Shown here: positions 7,480-16,330 of the stretch, piece after piece
How positions within the stretch are numbered: position 1 is the stretch's first letter
How the letters are laid out: the number at the start of each line of letters is the position of its first letter
Source of the DNA: Gemella sanguinis ATCC 700632
GTDB taxonomy: Bacteria; Bacillota; Bacilli; Staphylococcales; Gemellaceae
Direction: 5' to 3'
Assembly (NCBI RefSeq): GCF_000701685.1
Contig: NZ_JNJO01000008.1
Span: 44,664 to 108,663, forward strand
Length of the DNA: 64,000 nucleotides
Notes under the pieces: generated by a model
The model's input: only the letters and a program-made list of their open reading frames with translations
Database searches by the model: none
What the model was told of the DNA's origin: nothing
Position numbers and translations under genes: made by a program

Positions 7480-8154
7480 ATGACAGATATCTTATTTATT
7501 AATCCACTAGGTTGGGATAGATATATTTGGACGAGAGTTCTGGAAAATATGCCAAACCAAACCTTTGATTTTATTGAATTTACAGAAGAGAGTTTTAAAT
7601 CTATATCAAAAAAAGAAATTGAGACGGTACTGTTAAATAAAATGACTAAGGTTAAAAGAGGCGGATATATTATTAGTGCTTCTTATGGAACGGTTGTTTT
7701 GCTTAATGGGTTGGAAATTTTTGGCGAATACCTTAATGAGGTCAATTTGATAGTAATTGAGGGGTTAGAGCCGATACCTCCTAAATCAGTGTTAAAAACA
7801 TATTTTGAACCGGAGATAAAGTTCGCTAGTAAAGAAGAATATCTATCAAAGACACTTAGTGAAGAAGAAAAGCAAGATAAGTTTTTAGTGGAGTTACTCC
7901 TAAGAAAACTGAGAAAAAGAGGTAGTGAATATGTGATTAGTCCATCAGCAGAGTTAGAGTATGATTACTTATCTCTGTATGCAGGAATAGATAATTTAGG
8001 GTTGTTAAAAAAATGTAGAGAAGTATTTAATAGAGTTACGATTTTCTCTTATTTTAAATTAATACCTGCAAATTACATACAAATAGAGGAAGAAGATCAT
8101 CTCCTTATGGTTACAAAGCCTGAGATGATAGTAAAAGTAATATTAGGGAAATAA
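7480..8154 (+). CDS. Putative alpha/beta-hydrolase-fold protein
   Basis: The start chosen is ATG 7480, 9 bp after GAGAGG; the in-frame ATG at 7471 touches the RBS. The 224-residue product begins with a beta strand and a turn resembling an oxyanion region (LFINPLGWDRYIW), has a nucleophile-elbow-like IISASYGTVV (Ser68) and ends with EEDHLLMVTKPE, where the His would be catalytic. This layout is that of a small alpha/beta hydrolase, but the elbow lacks the usual first Gly and overall similarity to known enzymes is low. It sits 26 bp after dprA. The substrate is unknown. Confidence 0.5.
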   Translation: MTDILFINPLGWDRYIWTRVLENMPNQTFDFIEFTEESFKSISKKEIETVLLNKMTKVKRGGYIISASYGTVVLLNGLEIFGEYLNEVNLIVIEGLEPIPPKSVLKTYFEPEIKFASKEEYLSKTLSEEEKQDKFLVELLLRKLRKRGSEYVISPSAELEYDYLSLYAGIDNLGLLKKCREVFNRVTIFSYFKLIPANYIQIEEEDHLLMVTKPEMIVKVILGK

Positions 8155-8156
8155 TA

Positions 8157-8273
8157 ATGCAAGATTGGTTAAATAACAAAGTTAAAAAATCTAGAAAAAT
8201 AATATCGAGTAATCCAAGGAGGTATTGTGGTGGTATTAAAATTTTTCTAGGAAATGAATATAATATAAAATGA
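8157..8273 (+). CDS. Possible 38-residue basic peptide
   Basis: An ATG 2 bp after the previous stop, with AGGG 8 bp upstream inside the preceding gene, opens a 38-codon frame rich in Lys, Arg and Asn (starts MQDWLNNKVKKSRK). It ends right at the following terminator. No family is recognised. It may be a chance ORF in the operon tail. Confidence 0.25.
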   Translation: MQDWLNNKVKKSRKIISSNPRRYCGGIKIFLGNEYNIK

Positions 8274-8310
8274 AGAGTAGCTGATAATAAAGTTCTTGGC
8301 TGCTCTTTTT
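8273..8310 (+). terminator. Terminator of the coiA-dprA unit
   Basis: AAGAGTAGC pairs with GCTGCTCTT (one G-T pair) across a 17-base loop and is followed by TTTT. Confidence 0.75.
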
Positions 8311-8327
8311 ATATTAAGTTAATATAG

Positions 8328-8356
8328 TTGATATAAGGTATCAATTATAGTATAAT
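8328..8356 (+). promoter_or_regulatory. Promoter of the nitroreductase gene
   Basis: TTGATA (8328-8333), a 17-bp spacer and TATAAT (8351-8356) lie about 48 bp upstream of the gene at 8404. Confidence 0.75.
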
Positions 8357-8403
8357 TGTACAGCTAAAAGATTAGAAAATTAATTTAGGAGATTGAGTAA
8401 ACA

Positions 8404-9018
8404 ATGAGAGATTTTTTTGATGTAATTAGAAATAGAAGATCGGTAAAATACTATGATGAGAGTGTTAAAATTCCTCGTGAGGAAATTTTAGAAATGTTGG
8501 ATGAAGCAAATATTGCTCCGTCATCGTGTAACTTTCAACCATGGAGATATATAGTGGTTGACACGCCAGAAGGTAAAGAAAAGTTAGGTAAAGCAAACTT
8601 TAATAAAACACAAAATGATACTTCATCAGCGATGATTATATTATTAGGTGATTTAAGTTACTTTGATAAATTTGATGAAATCTATGGTTCTGCAGTAGAA
8701 GAAGGTCATATGACAGAAGAAGTAAAAGAAAAATTCAGAACGGGTCTTGAGGGAATGATAGAGGCTACAACTCATGAGACGAAACGTGAATTAGTTTATT
8801 TCGATTGTGGAATTTGGACTATGCAATTTGCGAATATCGTTCATGCGAAAGGTTATGATTCTAATATAATTGGTGGATTTGATAGAAAGAAAGTTTCTGA
8901 GTTATTCGAGCTTGATGAATCATTAATGCCTGTAATGTTAATAGCTATAGGAAAGAAAGAAAAAGATGCAAGACCTTCTACTAGAATGGGAGCTAAAGAT
9001 TTAGTAACTTTTGAGTAG
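8404..9018 (+). CDS. Nitroreductase family protein (FMN-dependent)
   Basis: This 204-residue protein belongs to the nitroreductase superfamily of FMN-binding NAD(P)H oxidoreductases. Seen in the sequence are the N-terminal motif RNRRSVKYYD, which contacts FMN phosphate, the segment ANIAPSSCNFQPWRYIVVD, and a C-terminal region ending in IAIGKKEKDARPSTRM, also typical of the family. Such enzymes reduce quinones, nitro compounds or flavins and are cytosolic homodimers; the physiological substrate cannot be inferred. The RBS is AGGAG, 10 bp before the ATG. It has its own promoter and no evident operon partner, though the HAD gene follows 115 bp later on the same strand. Confidence 0.85.
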   Translation: MRDFFDVIRNRRSVKYYDESVKIPREEILEMLDEANIAPSSCNFQPWRYIVVDTPEGKEKLGKANFNKTQNDTSSAMIILLGDLSYFDKFDEIYGSAVEEGHMTEEVKEKFRTGLEGMIEATTHETKRELVYFDCGIWTMQFANIVHAKGYDSNIIGGFDRKKVSELFELDESLMPVMLIAIGKKEKDARPSTRMGAKDLVTFE

Positions 9019-9133
9019 TTTCTACGTTGGGAATCTTGCCTAAAAATAAGGTAAATTTTACTAGCATATTACTTTAAAAAATATTGTTTAGGGTTTAAAA
9101 TAGGTAATATATGTATAGATGAGGAGAATGTCA

Positions 9134-9799
9134 GTGAAAAAACTAGAAGCGGTAATTTTTGATTTTGATGGAACTATTGTAGATACTGAAAAAGTTTATT
9201 ATGAGAATATGAGAGACCTAACTGAAGAAGTCTTAGGTGCTAAATTGGATAAAATGGATTACATAGAGAATGTCTCAGGTACAAATGAAGAGACTAGTAG
9301 AAGGTATTATAATAAACGATTTGGTATGTCTGATGAAGATTATGATAAATTCGAAGAGGAAATTACTAGACGTATATTTGAAAATTATCATAGTGCGCCT
9401 GTATTGCCAGGAATTGCAGAAGTTATGGAATATTTACATGAGATAGGTGTAAAAATGGCTGTAGCATCAAATGGTAAAGAGGAGCATATTCGAACAGGTT
9501 TAAAGAGAAAAGGTTTTGAAAAATATATCGGAGCAATTGCTACTAGAGAAGAGGTAGAAAACCCGAAACCAGCATCTGATGTATATTTATTGGCAGCTAA
9601 TAAATTAGGTGTTAATATTGAAAATTCAATTGCTATTGAAGATTCTAAACCTGGAGCAATAGGTGCTAGTAAATCAGGTGCAACATTAATTTTGCAGACT
9701 AATGATATTACTAAACATATGGATTTTAGTGGAGTTCAGTACGCTTATAAAGATGTAGATTTATTAGAAACAATAAAAGATGTAGTAGAAAATAAATAA
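9134..9799 (+). CDS. HAD-superfamily hydrolase, beta-phosphoglucomutase-like
   Basis: This 221-residue subclass I HAD phosphatase has the nucleophile motif FDFDGTIVDTE (D10 and D12), a helical cap inserted after it, motif II in VASNGKEEH and motif III/IV around PKPASDVYL and IEDSKPG. The nearest types are beta-phosphoglucomutase and small sugar-phosphate phosphatases; the substrate is unknown. The start is taken as GTG 9134, because GAGGAG at 9121-9126 is 7 bp upstream; ATGs at 9119 and 9128 overlap or crowd that RBS. It is followed 41 bp later by the OsmC-like gene, probably in the same transcript. Confidence 0.8.
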   Translation: MKKLEAVIFDFDGTIVDTEKVYYENMRDLTEEVLGAKLDKMDYIENVSGTNEETSRRYYNKRFGMSDEDYDKFEEEITRRIFENYHSAPVLPGIAEVMEYLHEIGVKMAVASNGKEEHIRTGLKRKGFEKYIGAIATREEVENPKPASDVYLLAANKLGVNIENSIAIEDSKPGAIGASKSGATLILQTNDITKHMDFSGVQYAYKDVDLLETIKDVVENK

Positions 9800-9840
9800 T
9801 ATAGAAGAATTTTTAAAAAATAATAAATGGGGGTATTAAA

Positions 9841-10230
9841 ATGTACACATCAAACTTAAAAATAAAAGAAGGTTTTACTGCTAATGCAACAACACCATTA
9901 GGTGGAAGTTATACAATGAGAATAGAAGAAGAATTCGATGGACCTATGGAAATCTTCACTGTTGCTTATAATGGGTGTATTAGTATGTGTGCAAAAGGAT
10001 ATTTTGTTAGAGCTTATGGTTTAAAAGATTTAGCTGTGGAAACAGAGCTAAAAGTAGACTACGATAATAAAAATATTGTAGCAAATGTCTATGTGGATAG
10101 AACAGAAGAAGAACTAAGCTCAAAAGATAGAGAGGGAGTACTAGAAAATATCAAATTAAGATGTAAAGTTTCTCATTTATTATCTGATGAATTAGATATT
10201 CAATATAATATACTACCTTTGAAAAAATAA
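9841..10230 (+). CDS. OsmC/Ohr-family protein
   Basis: This 129-residue protein has the shape of an OsmC-like peroxidase: an N-terminal GGSYTM beta strand, a central helix with YNGCISMC (C46 and C50) and a second conserved cysteine position in LRCKVSHLL (C108). In OsmC/Ohr proteins two such cysteines reduce organic hydroperoxides. The strand LDIQYNIL closes the fold. The enzyme would be a cytosolic homodimer. The RBS is GGGGG, 6 bp before the ATG. It lies between a HAD phosphatase and an MBL-fold hydrolase on the same strand, with 41-bp gaps on both sides. Assignment to the family is likely; activity is inferred. Confidence 0.65.
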   Translation: MYTSNLKIKEGFTANATTPLGGSYTMRIEEEFDGPMEIFTVAYNGCISMCAKGYFVRAYGLKDLAVETELKVDYDNKNIVANVYVDRTEEELSSKDREGVLENIKLRCKVSHLLSDELDIQYNILPLKK

Positions 10231-10271
10231 AAGCTAAGATAAGTGTGCTCGTGAAAAGTCAAGGAGGTATT

Positions 10272-11021
10272 ATGTCTATTTTATTTACTTATTGTGGGGT
10301 TGCGTGTGGAGTCATCTCTATAGATAATAAATTTTATATCGGTATTGATCCTGATTTATCTCCTAAAGGAAGTCTAGTCCAGTTTAAAGGGTTCGTATCT
10401 AAAAAGCAAACTGATGTTAATAATGACAGCGAGCTTCTTAATAAAGTTGACCTATGGTTAATAACTCATGGTCATCAAGATCATTTAGATGATGTAGGAA
10501 GAAGTTACCTAAATGGTAAAACTGTAATTTCAACTAATAAAAAAATTACAGAAGGATTGTCAGTTTTAAATAATATGGTTTTAAAATGGGGCGAAGAACA
10601 AATATTTTCAGTTGAAGAATATCAAATTATTATTAAAGCAGTACCTGCATATCATGCAAGTAATTATATTATGCAAAAGATAGTTGGAAAAGTTAATGGT
10701 TATCAAATAACAATCAAAAGCCCTTTGCTAACTAAGGTAATTTACTTCACGGGTGATACAGTTCTGTATTCTGAGTTAACGAAGAATATTCCGCAAAATA
10801 TAGATGTTATTTTTGCTAACCTAGGTGCAGTAAAATCTGGTTCATTTGGTGGACCTTTTACAATGGATTTGGGAATGTTAAAACAAATGGATAGTCTGCT
10901 TCAGCCTAAGAATGTTTATCCGCTGCACATTGAAGATTATAGTCATTACAAAACGACTCGAAAAGAAGTTGAAGCAGCAGGATATAAAGTTTTGGTAGCA
11001 GGAGATAGTATTTCGATATAA
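10272..11021 (+). CDS. MBL-fold metal-dependent hydrolase (UlaG/UPF0173-like)
   Basis: This 249-residue metallo-beta-lactamase-fold protein has the metal-binding motif H66-G-H68-Q-D70-H71 in ITHGHQDHLDD, a downstream His in PAYHASNY, the Asp of YFTGDT and a final His in LHIEDYSHY. These together form a dinuclear zinc or manganese site. The family includes UlaG lactonase and UPF0173 hydrolases; the substrate is unknown. The ATG at 10272 is chosen because AAGGAGGT is 5 bp upstream; the frame extends back to a GTG at 10245 without RBS. A terminator follows, and the ribosomal operon promoter comes next. Confidence 0.8.
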   Translation: MSILFTYCGVACGVISIDNKFYIGIDPDLSPKGSLVQFKGFVSKKQTDVNNDSELLNKVDLWLITHGHQDHLDDVGRSYLNGKTVISTNKKITEGLSVLNNMVLKWGEEQIFSVEEYQIIIKAVPAYHASNYIMQKIVGKVNGYQITIKSPLLTKVIYFTGDTVLYSELTKNIPQNIDVIFANLGAVKSGSFGGPFTMDLGMLKQMDSLLQPKNVYPLHIEDYSHYKTTRKEVEAAGYKVLVAGDSISI

Positions 11022-11050
11022 TATATTACCTTTGGAAAAATAATTTTTTT

Positions 11051-11084
11051 GAAAAAACTTAGAATAATTATTCTAGGTTTTTTC
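11051..11084 (+). terminator. Terminator before the S10 operon
   Basis: A long A/T-flanked inverted repeat (AAAAAACTTAGAAT with ATTCTAGGTTTTTT) ends in a T-run. It insulates the ribosomal operon from upstream transcription. Confidence 0.8.
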
Positions 11085-11266
11085 TTATTGTTTCTGGAAA
11101 ATAATTAATAGACAATAAGGGGAAATTTCAAAATATAAAAAGTGATAATTGAATTTTTTCTTCTATATAATATAGGACAAAATGAGAGATCGAAAATTCT
11201 AAAAACTATAGTTGAAAAATGGAAAACATATTCATAAATTTTTTTGAATTTTTTTCGTTAAATCAC

Positions 11267-11295
11267 TTGCAATTAATGGTTTTTCCATGTATAAT
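11267..11295 (+). promoter_or_regulatory. S10-spc-alpha operon promoter
   Basis: TTGCAA (11267-11272), exactly 17 bp, then TATAAT (11290-11295). This is the only strong promoter seen ahead of rpsJ and predicts a start near 11302, leaving a leader of about 140 nt. Confidence 0.85.
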
Positions 11296-11301
11296 AATGA
11301 A

Positions 11302-11439
11302 TGTTGGTCTGAAAAAGACTTGCGTTGAAGCGAAAGGTTACTGACACGCCCGGCCGCTTTGCCATGGCATGGCGTGCTGGAGAACTTTCGTGGAGAAGTT
11401 GTTACTAGATAACAGCGAATAAATGTAATAGGAGGAGAA
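11302..11439 (+). ncRNA. Structured leader of the S10 operon mRNA
   Basis: The leader is GC-richer than its surroundings and foldable by eye. A small hairpin GTCT-GAAAA-AGAC comes first. A larger element at 11330-11391 follows, in which GCGAAAG pairs with CTTTCGT and ACGCC pairs with GGCGT around an inner loop containing CGGCCGCTTTGCCATGG. I recall similar CGGCCGCTTTGCC hairpins upstream of rpsJ in other Firmicutes but cannot confirm this here. A role in autogenous control of the operon is inference. Confidence 0.55.
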
Positions 11440-11442
11440 ATG

Positions 11443-11751
11443 ATGGCAAAACAAAAAATTCGTATTCGTCTAAAAGGATATGATCACAGATTAGTGGATC
11501 AAAGTGCAGAGAAAATTGTTGAAACAGCAAAACGTTCTGGAGCAAAAGTTTCTGGACCAATTCCATTACCAACGGAAAAAGCAGTTTACACAATTTTACG
11601 TTCAGTTCACATTTACAAAGATAGCCGTGAACAATTCGAACAACGCACACACAAACGCCTAATCGATATTATTGAACCAACACAAAAAACAGTTGACGCT
11701 TTAATCAGCTTAAACTTACCATCAGGTGTTGACATCGAATTAAAATTATAA
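11443..11751 (+). CDS. rpsJ: 30S ribosomal protein S10
   Basis: S10 (NusE) is part of the 30S head and also of the NusB-dependent antitermination complex. The 102-residue product has the normal N-terminus [15 protein letters not shown] and the conserved [11 protein letters not shown] loop. Two ATGs are adjacent (11440, 11443); the second gives the standard length and 7-bp spacing from GGAGG. It is the first gene of the operon, behind a structured leader, with rplC 19 bp downstream. Confidence 0.97.
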   Translation: MAKQKIRIRLKGYDHRLVDQSAEKIVETAKRSGAKVSGPIPLPTEKAVYTILRSVHIYKDSREQFEQRTHKRLIDIIEPTQKTVDALISLNLPSGVDIELKL

Positions 11752-11770
11752 TTATAGGAGGTGACTTTCG

Positions 11771-12433
11771 ATGACCAAAGGTATCTTAGGAAGAAAAGTA
11801 GGTATGACTCAAATCTTCGCTGAAAATGGAGAATTAATCCCAGTAACAGTAGTTGAAGCGAAAGGTAACGTCGTATTACAAAAGAAAACAGAAGAAGTTG
11901 AAGGATACAACGCAATCCAATTAGGATTCGACGATAAACGTCCTTACGATAAAGAACGTAAAGATCGTTTAGTAAAAGTTGCGAACAAACCTGAACAAGG
12001 TCACGCAGATAAAGCTAACACTGCTCCAAAACGTTTCGTACGCGAAATCAGAGATGCAGATGTTGCTAGTTATGAAGTAGGTCAAGAAGTCCAAGTTGAT
12101 ATTTTTGCAGCAGGGGACTTAGTTGACGTAACAGGAGTAAGTAAAGGTAAAGGATTCCAAGGGGCTATTAAACGTCACGGACAATCTCGTGGACCAATGG
12201 CACACGGTTCTCGTTACCACCGTCGTCCTGGGTCAATGGGACCTGTAGCACCTAACCGTGTATTTAAAGGTAAAGCATTACCAGGTCAAATGGGTGGAGT
12301 TACAGTTACTACTCAAAACTTAGAAATCGTAAGCGTAGATGTAGAAAATGGATTAATCCTAGTTAAAGGATGTATTCCAGGATCTAAAAAAAGCTTCGTA
12401 AAAATCCAATCAGCAGTTAAATCTGGTAAATAA
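11771..12433 (+). CDS. rplC: 50S ribosomal protein L3
   Basis: L3 is an early assembly protein of the 50S subunit; its long extension reaches the peptidyl transferase centre. The 220-residue product starts [14 protein letters not shown], as in other bacteria, and contains the signature [13 protein letters not shown] and the extension [14 protein letters not shown]. Its length is about 10 residues above the Bacillus protein, with the extra residues in the N-terminal third. The RBS is AGGAGG. It lies second in the S10 operon. Confidence 0.97.
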   Translation: MTKGILGRKVGMTQIFAENGELIPVTVVEAKGNVVLQKKTEEVEGYNAIQLGFDDKRPYDKERKDRLVKVANKPEQGHADKANTAPKRFVREIRDADVASYEVGQEVQVDIFAAGDLVDVTGVSKGKGFQGAIKRHGQSRGPMAHGSRYHRRPGSMGPVAPNRVFKGKALPGQMGGVTVTTQNLEIVSVDVENGLILVKGCIPGSKKSFVKIQSAVKSGK

Positions 12434-12465
12434 TCGGAAAATATACGGAAGGAGGAAATTAGATA

Positions 12466-13089
12466 ATGCCACAATTAGATTTATTTAAACAAGACGGTAC
12501 AAAAGTTGGTGCAGTTGAAGCTAATGATGCAGTATTTGGTATTGAACCAAATCAACACGTATTATTCCAAGCTGTAACTTTACAAAGAGCATCACTTCGT
12601 CAAGGTACACACAAAACAAAAGGACGTTCTGAAGTTTCAGGTGGTGGTCGCAAACCATGGCGTCAAAAAGGAACAGGTCGTGCTCGTCAAGGATCTATCC
12701 GTTCACCACAATGGCGTGGAGGTGGAATTGTATTCGGACCTACACCACGTAGCTACAGCTTCAAAATGCCTCGTAAAATGCGTCGTTTAGCATTACGTTC
12801 TGCTTTATCTTCTAAAGTAGCAGCTAACGAAGTATTTGCATTAGAAACATTAGCATTTGATGCAATTAAAACTAAAAACTTTAAAGAAATGTTATCAAAC
12901 CTTAGCCTAGAGAAAAAAGTATTATTCGTAGTTACTGAACTAGAAGAAAATACTGTTTTATCAGGAAGAAATATTCCAGGAGTTGAATTCGTAGAAACAA
13001 CTGGTCTTAACGTATTAGACATCTTAGGAAGCAACAAAGTTGTATTCACTAAAGATGCATTAGAAAAAGTTGGGGAGGTATTAGCATAA
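12466..13089 (+). CDS. rplD: 50S ribosomal protein L4
   Basis: L4 lines the exit tunnel with its internal loop, here visible as [19 protein letters not shown], the macrolide-constriction segment. The 207-residue length is standard. In E. coli L4 also represses its own operon; whether this happens here is unknown, since Bacillota usually lack that site. The RBS AAGGAGG precedes the ATG. The stop codon overlaps the rplW start by one base (TAATG), implying translational coupling. Confidence 0.97.
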   Translation: MPQLDLFKQDGTKVGAVEANDAVFGIEPNQHVLFQAVTLQRASLRQGTHKTKGRSEVSGGGRKPWRQKGTGRARQGSIRSPQWRGGGIVFGPTPRSYSFKMPRKMRRLALRSALSSKVAANEVFALETLAFDAIKTKNFKEMLSNLSLEKKVLFVVTELEENTVLSGRNIPGVEFVETTGLNVLDILGSNKVVFTKDALEKVGEVLA

Positions 13090-13370
13090 TGGAAGCACGC
13101 GATATTATCAAACGCCCAGTATTAACTGAAAAAAGTTATTTATTAATGCAAGAAAATAAATACACTTTCCTAGTAGACACACGCGCTCACAAAACTCAAA
13201 TTAAACAAGCTATCGAAGAAATTTTCGGAGTTAAAGTTGAGAAAGTAAACGTAATGAACTACAAACCAAAATTCCGTCGTGTTGGAAGATACGGTGGTTA
13301 CACTAACAAACGTAGAAAAGCTATCGTTAAGTTAGCTGAAGGACAAACAATCGAAGGATTATTCGCTTAA
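13089..13370 (+). CDS. rplW: 50S ribosomal protein L23
   Basis: L23 sits at the tunnel exit and docks trigger factor and SRP. The 93-residue product contains [12 protein letters not shown] at the N-terminus, the [20 protein letters not shown] helix and [10 protein letters not shown] at the C-terminus, all typical. Its ATG overlaps the rplD stop codon. An upstream GGGGAGG inside rplD serves as the RBS. Gap to rplB is 38 bp. Confidence 0.97.
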   Translation: MEARDIIKRPVLTEKSYLLMQENKYTFLVDTRAHKTQIKQAIEEIFGVKVEKVNVMNYKPKFRRVGRYGGYTNKRRKAIVKLAEGQTIEGLFA

Positions 13371-13408
13371 GAATAACATTTAAAACCACTAAGGAGGAAA
13401 AATGACAA

Positions 13409-14239
13409 ATGGCTATTAAAGTATATAAAGCTATTACTAATGGTCGTCGTCACATGACATCATTAGACTTTGCAGAAATTACAACAAGCAAACCAGAAAA
13501 GTCATTATTAGCGCCGCTACCGAAAAAAGCGGGAAGAAATAACCAAGGTAAAATCACTGTTCGTCACCATGGTGGAGGACACAAAAAACAATACCGTATT
13601 ATTGACTTCAAGAGAAATAAAGACAACGTACCAGCAAAAGTTGCTACAATCGAGTACGATCCAAACCGTTCAGCAAACATCGCATTATTACACTATGTTG
13701 ATGGAGAAAAAAGATACATCATCGCTCCTAAAGAACTAAAAGTAGGACAAGTAGTAGTATCTGGACCAGAAGCTGATATCAAAATTGGTAATACATTACC
13801 ACTAGCAAACATCCCAGTAGGGACATTAATTCACAACATCGAACTTAAACCTGGTAAAGGTGGACAATTAGTACGTTCAGCTGGAGCAAGTGCTCAAGTA
13901 CTTGGTAAAGAAGGTAAATACGTATTAGTACGTCTTAAATCAGGAGAAGTTAGAATGATCTTAGCAACTTGCCGTGCTACAATCGGTGAAGTTGGTAACG
14001 AACAACACGGACTAGTTAATATCGGTAAAGCCGGTAGAACTCGTTGGTTAGGTAAAAGACCTACTGTACGTGGATCTGTAATGAACCCGAACGATCACCC
14101 ACACGGTGGTGGTGAAGGACGTACTTCAATCGGACGTAAATCACCAATGTCACCTTGGGGTAAACCTACACTTGGTAAGAAAACTCGTTCTAAAAAAGCT
14201 CGTTCAAACAAATTCATCGTACGTGCTAGAAACAAATAA
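13409..14239 (+). CDS. rplB: 50S ribosomal protein L2
   Basis: L2 is an rRNA-binding protein needed for subunit joining and peptidyl transfer. The 276-residue product has the N-terminal [18 protein letters not shown] motif and the C-terminal [18 protein letters not shown] motif that includes the conserved His implicated in function. AAGGAGG lies upstream. The following intergenic gap (87 bp, the longest in this part of the operon) contains a strong hairpin without a T-run. Confidence 0.97.
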   Translation: MAIKVYKAITNGRRHMTSLDFAEITTSKPEKSLLAPLPKKAGRNNQGKITVRHHGGGHKKQYRIIDFKRNKDNVPAKVATIEYDPNRSANIALLHYVDGEKRYIIAPKELKVGQVVVSGPEADIKIGNTLPLANIPVGTLIHNIELKPGKGGQLVRSAGASAQVLGKEGKYVLVRLKSGEVRMILATCRATIGEVGNEQHGLVNIGKAGRTRWLGKRPTVRGSVMNPNDHPHGGGEGRTSIGRKSPMSPWGKPTLGKKTRSKKARSNKFIVRARNK

Positions 14240-14250
14240 TAAAACGAAAC

Positions 14251-14293
14251 AAAGGTTAGTTGGTGAGGAGCAAGTGCTCTTTACCAGAACCTT
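14251..14293 (+). other. Intercistronic hairpin between rplB and rpsS
   Basis: AAGGTT, TTGGT and GAGC on the left pair with GCTC, ACCAG (ACCA paired) and AACCTT on the right around a 4-base loop AAGT. This gives a stem of about 15 bp with small internal loops. No U-tract follows, so it is not a simple terminator. It may be an RNA processing or stability element; function is unknown. Confidence 0.6.
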
Positions 14294-14326
14294 AAGTATG
14301 CAAAGTATCGGAAAGGAGATAACACA

Positions 14327-14605
14327 ATGGCTCGTAGTTTAAAAAAAGGACCATTCGCTGATCACCACTTATTAGCAAAAGTTGAAAAAATGAACGAACA
14401 AGAGAAAAAACAAGTAATCAAAACTTGGTCTCGTCGTTCAACAATCTTCCCAACATTCATAGGACTTACTTTTGCAGTATATGACGGAAGAAAACATGTA
14501 CCTGTATATGTGACTGAAGATATGGTAGGACACAAATTAGGTGAGTTCGCACCAACAAGAACTTATAAAGGTCACGCTGCAGACGACAGAAAAACAAGAA
14601 GATAA
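14327..14605 (+). CDS. rpsS: 30S ribosomal protein S19
   Basis: S19 binds 16S rRNA in the 30S head together with S13. The 92-residue product begins [15 protein letters not shown] and has the signature [16 protein letters not shown], both standard. The RBS is GGAAAGGAGA, 8 bp from the ATG. It follows a hairpin-containing gap after rplB, and rplV starts 33 bp downstream. Confidence 0.97.
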   Translation: MARSLKKGPFADHHLLAKVEKMNEQEKKQVIKTWSRRSTIFPTFIGLTFAVYDGRKHVPVYVTEDMVGHKLGEFAPTRTYKGHAADDRKTRR

Positions 14606-14638
14606 TTTAGAAATTAGAAAAATCAAGGAGGCACATTC

Positions 14639-14974
14639 ATGGAGTCAAAAGCAATCGCTAAGACAGTCCGCATCGCTCCTCGTAAAGTAAGACTAGTATT
14701 AGACTTAGTACGTGGAAAAAAAGTGGGCGAAGCATTAGGAATTTTAGAATTCACAACAAAATCAGCTTCTCTACCAGTAGCTAAAGTTATTAAATCTGCT
14801 GCTGCTAACGCTGAACACAACTATGGAATGAATGTAGAAGACTTAGTAGTATCACAAGCATTTGCAAATGAAGGACCAACTCTTAAAAGATTCCGTCCAA
14901 GAGCAAAAGGTGCTGCAAGTTCAATTAACAAAAGAACAAGTCACATCACTATCGTTTTAAGTGACAACAAATAA
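14639..14974 (+). CDS. rplV: 50S ribosomal protein L22
   Basis: L22 lines the exit tunnel opposite L4. The 111-residue product has [20 protein letters not shown] at the N-terminus and the beta-hairpin segment [16 protein letters not shown] that projects into the tunnel and carries macrolide-resistance positions. Its length is standard. AAGGAGG precedes the ATG. rpsC follows after 49 bp. Confidence 0.97.
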   Translation: MESKAIAKTVRIAPRKVRLVLDLVRGKKVGEALGILEFTTKSASLPVAKVIKSAAANAEHNYGMNVEDLVVSQAFANEGPTLKRFRPRAKGAASSINKRTSHITIVLSDNK

Positions 14975-15023
14975 TAAAAATTAAGAAATAAAAAGCTAAA
15001 CTAGTTAAAGGAGGCTACAAACT

Positions 15024-15677
15024 GTGGGTCAAAAAGTACATCCAATAGGCTTACGTGTTGGAGTTATTCGTGATTGGGATTCAAAATGGTATGCGGAAAA
15101 AGATTTCGCTGCTAACTTACACGAAGATTTCAAAATCCGTGAGTTCATCAGTAAACAATTAAAAGACGCTTCAGTTTCTAAAGTAGAAATTGAAAGATTC
15201 GATAAGAAAGTAAATATTTCAGTACACACTGGTAAACCAGGTATGGTTATCGGTAAAGGTGGATCTGAAATCGATAAATTAAGATTAGAATTAAACAAAT
15301 TAACTGGAAAAAGAGTACACATTAATGTAGTTGAAATCAAAAAAGTTGATATCGACGCTAAATTAGTAGCTGAAAACATTGCTCGTCAATTAGAAGCTCG
15401 TGTATCATTCCGTCGTGCTCAAAAACAAGCTATCCAAAGAGCTATGAGAGCAGGAGCTAAAGGAATTAAAACTCAAGTATCAGGTCGTCTTGGTGGAGCA
15501 GATATCGCTCGTGCAGAACACTATTCAGAAGGTTCAGTACCATTACATACATTAAGAGCAAACATCGATTACGCTCACGAAGAAGCAGATACTACTTATG
15601 GTAAACTTGGAGTTAAAGTTTGGATTAACCGTGGTGAAGTATTACCAACTAGAAAATCTGAAAAAGGAGGTAACTAA
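15024..15677 (+). CDS. rpsC: 30S ribosomal protein S3
   Basis: S3 forms part of the mRNA entry tunnel and its helicase. The 217-residue product starts at GTG 15024 (AAAGGAGG upstream) with the invariant [14 protein letters not shown]. It has the KH domain core [14 protein letters not shown] and the C-terminal [18 protein letters not shown]. The use of GTG is supported because no in-frame ATG gives the conserved N-terminus. rplP starts 3 bp after the stop. Confidence 0.97.
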   Translation: MGQKVHPIGLRVGVIRDWDSKWYAEKDFAANLHEDFKIREFISKQLKDASVSKVEIERFDKKVNISVHTGKPGMVIGKGGSEIDKLRLELNKLTGKRVHINVVEIKKVDIDAKLVAENIARQLEARVSFRRAQKQAIQRAMRAGAKGIKTQVSGRLGGADIARAEHYSEGSVPLHTLRANIDYAHEEADTTYGKLGVKVWINRGEVLPTRKSEKGGN

Positions 15678-15680
15678 TTT

Positions 15681-16106
15681 ATGTTAATGCCTAAACGTGT
15701 TAAATATCGTCGTCAACACAGACAATCAACAAAAGGTAAATCTAAAGGCGGAAACGTAGTAGATTTCGGTCAATATGGATTACAAGCTACTACTGCAGCA
15801 AGAGTTACTTCTCGTCAAATCGAAGCTGCTCGTATAGCGATGACTCGTTATATGAAACGTGGTGGTAAAGTTTGGATTAAGATCTTCCCTCACATGCCTT
15901 ATACTAAAAAACCATTAGAAGTTCGTATGGGATCTGGTAAAGGTGCAGTTGAAGGATGGGTTGCAATAGTAAAACCAGGTAGAGTGATGTTTGAAGTTGC
16001 TGGAGTAAGTGAAGAAGTTGCACGTGAAGCTCTAAGACTTGCATCTCACAAGTTACCTGTTAAATGTAAATTTGTAAAACGTGAAGAAACAGGTGGTGAA
16101 GCATAA
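15681..16106 (+). CDS. rplP: 50S ribosomal protein L16
   Basis: L16 organises the A-site tRNA elbow region of the 50S subunit. The 141-residue product begins [13 protein letters not shown] and carries [20 protein letters not shown] and [14 protein letters not shown], all typical; avilamycin/evernimicin resistance positions lie in this part. The AAAGGAGG within the end of rpsC is its RBS. The stop overlaps the rpmC ATG by one base. Confidence 0.97.
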   Translation: MLMPKRVKYRRQHRQSTKGKSKGGNVVDFGQYGLQATTAARVTSRQIEAARIAMTRYMKRGGKVWIKIFPHMPYTKKPLEVRMGSGKGAVEGWVAIVKPGRVMFEVAGVSEEVAREALRLASHKLPVKCKFVKREETGGEA

Positions 16107-16315
16107 TGAAAACAAATGAATTCAAATCTATGATTAGAGAATTAACTTCACAAGAGTTAGAAACAAAAATCAAAGAACTTAAAGAAGAGCTTTTCAACTT
16201 ACGCTTCCAATTGGCAACTGGTCAATTAGAAAATACAGCTCGTATTAGTCAAGTTAGAAAATCAATCGCTCGTATGAAAACTGTTATTCGCGAAAGAGAA
16301 TTAGCGAATAAATAA
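16106..16315 (+). CDS. rpmC: 50S ribosomal protein L29
   Basis: L29 is a small helical protein near the tunnel exit, contacting L23. The 69-residue product is two predicted helices with the family core [20 protein letters not shown] followed by [12 protein letters not shown]. Its start overlaps the rplP stop (TAATG), so translation is probably coupled. rpsQ follows after 15 bp with its own AGGAGG. Confidence 0.96.
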   Translation: MKTNEFKSMIRELTSQELETKIKELKEELFNLRFQLATGQLENTARISQVRKSIARMKTVIRERELANK

Positions 16316-16330
16316 TAATAGGAGGCAAAC

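Noticed and set aside
12753..13049. Open frame of 98 codons antisense to rplD
   Set aside because: It lies fully inside rplD, has no RBS, and its composition mirrors the codon pattern of the ribosomal gene. The same holds for other reverse-strand frames inside the operon (for example 15029-15379, 19855-20157 and 23484-23840).
14106..14342. Forward 78-codon frame running from rplB into the gap before rpsS
   Set aside because: It is an alternative frame of the strongly conserved rplB C-terminus, has no RBS, and its tail covers the intercistronic hairpin.
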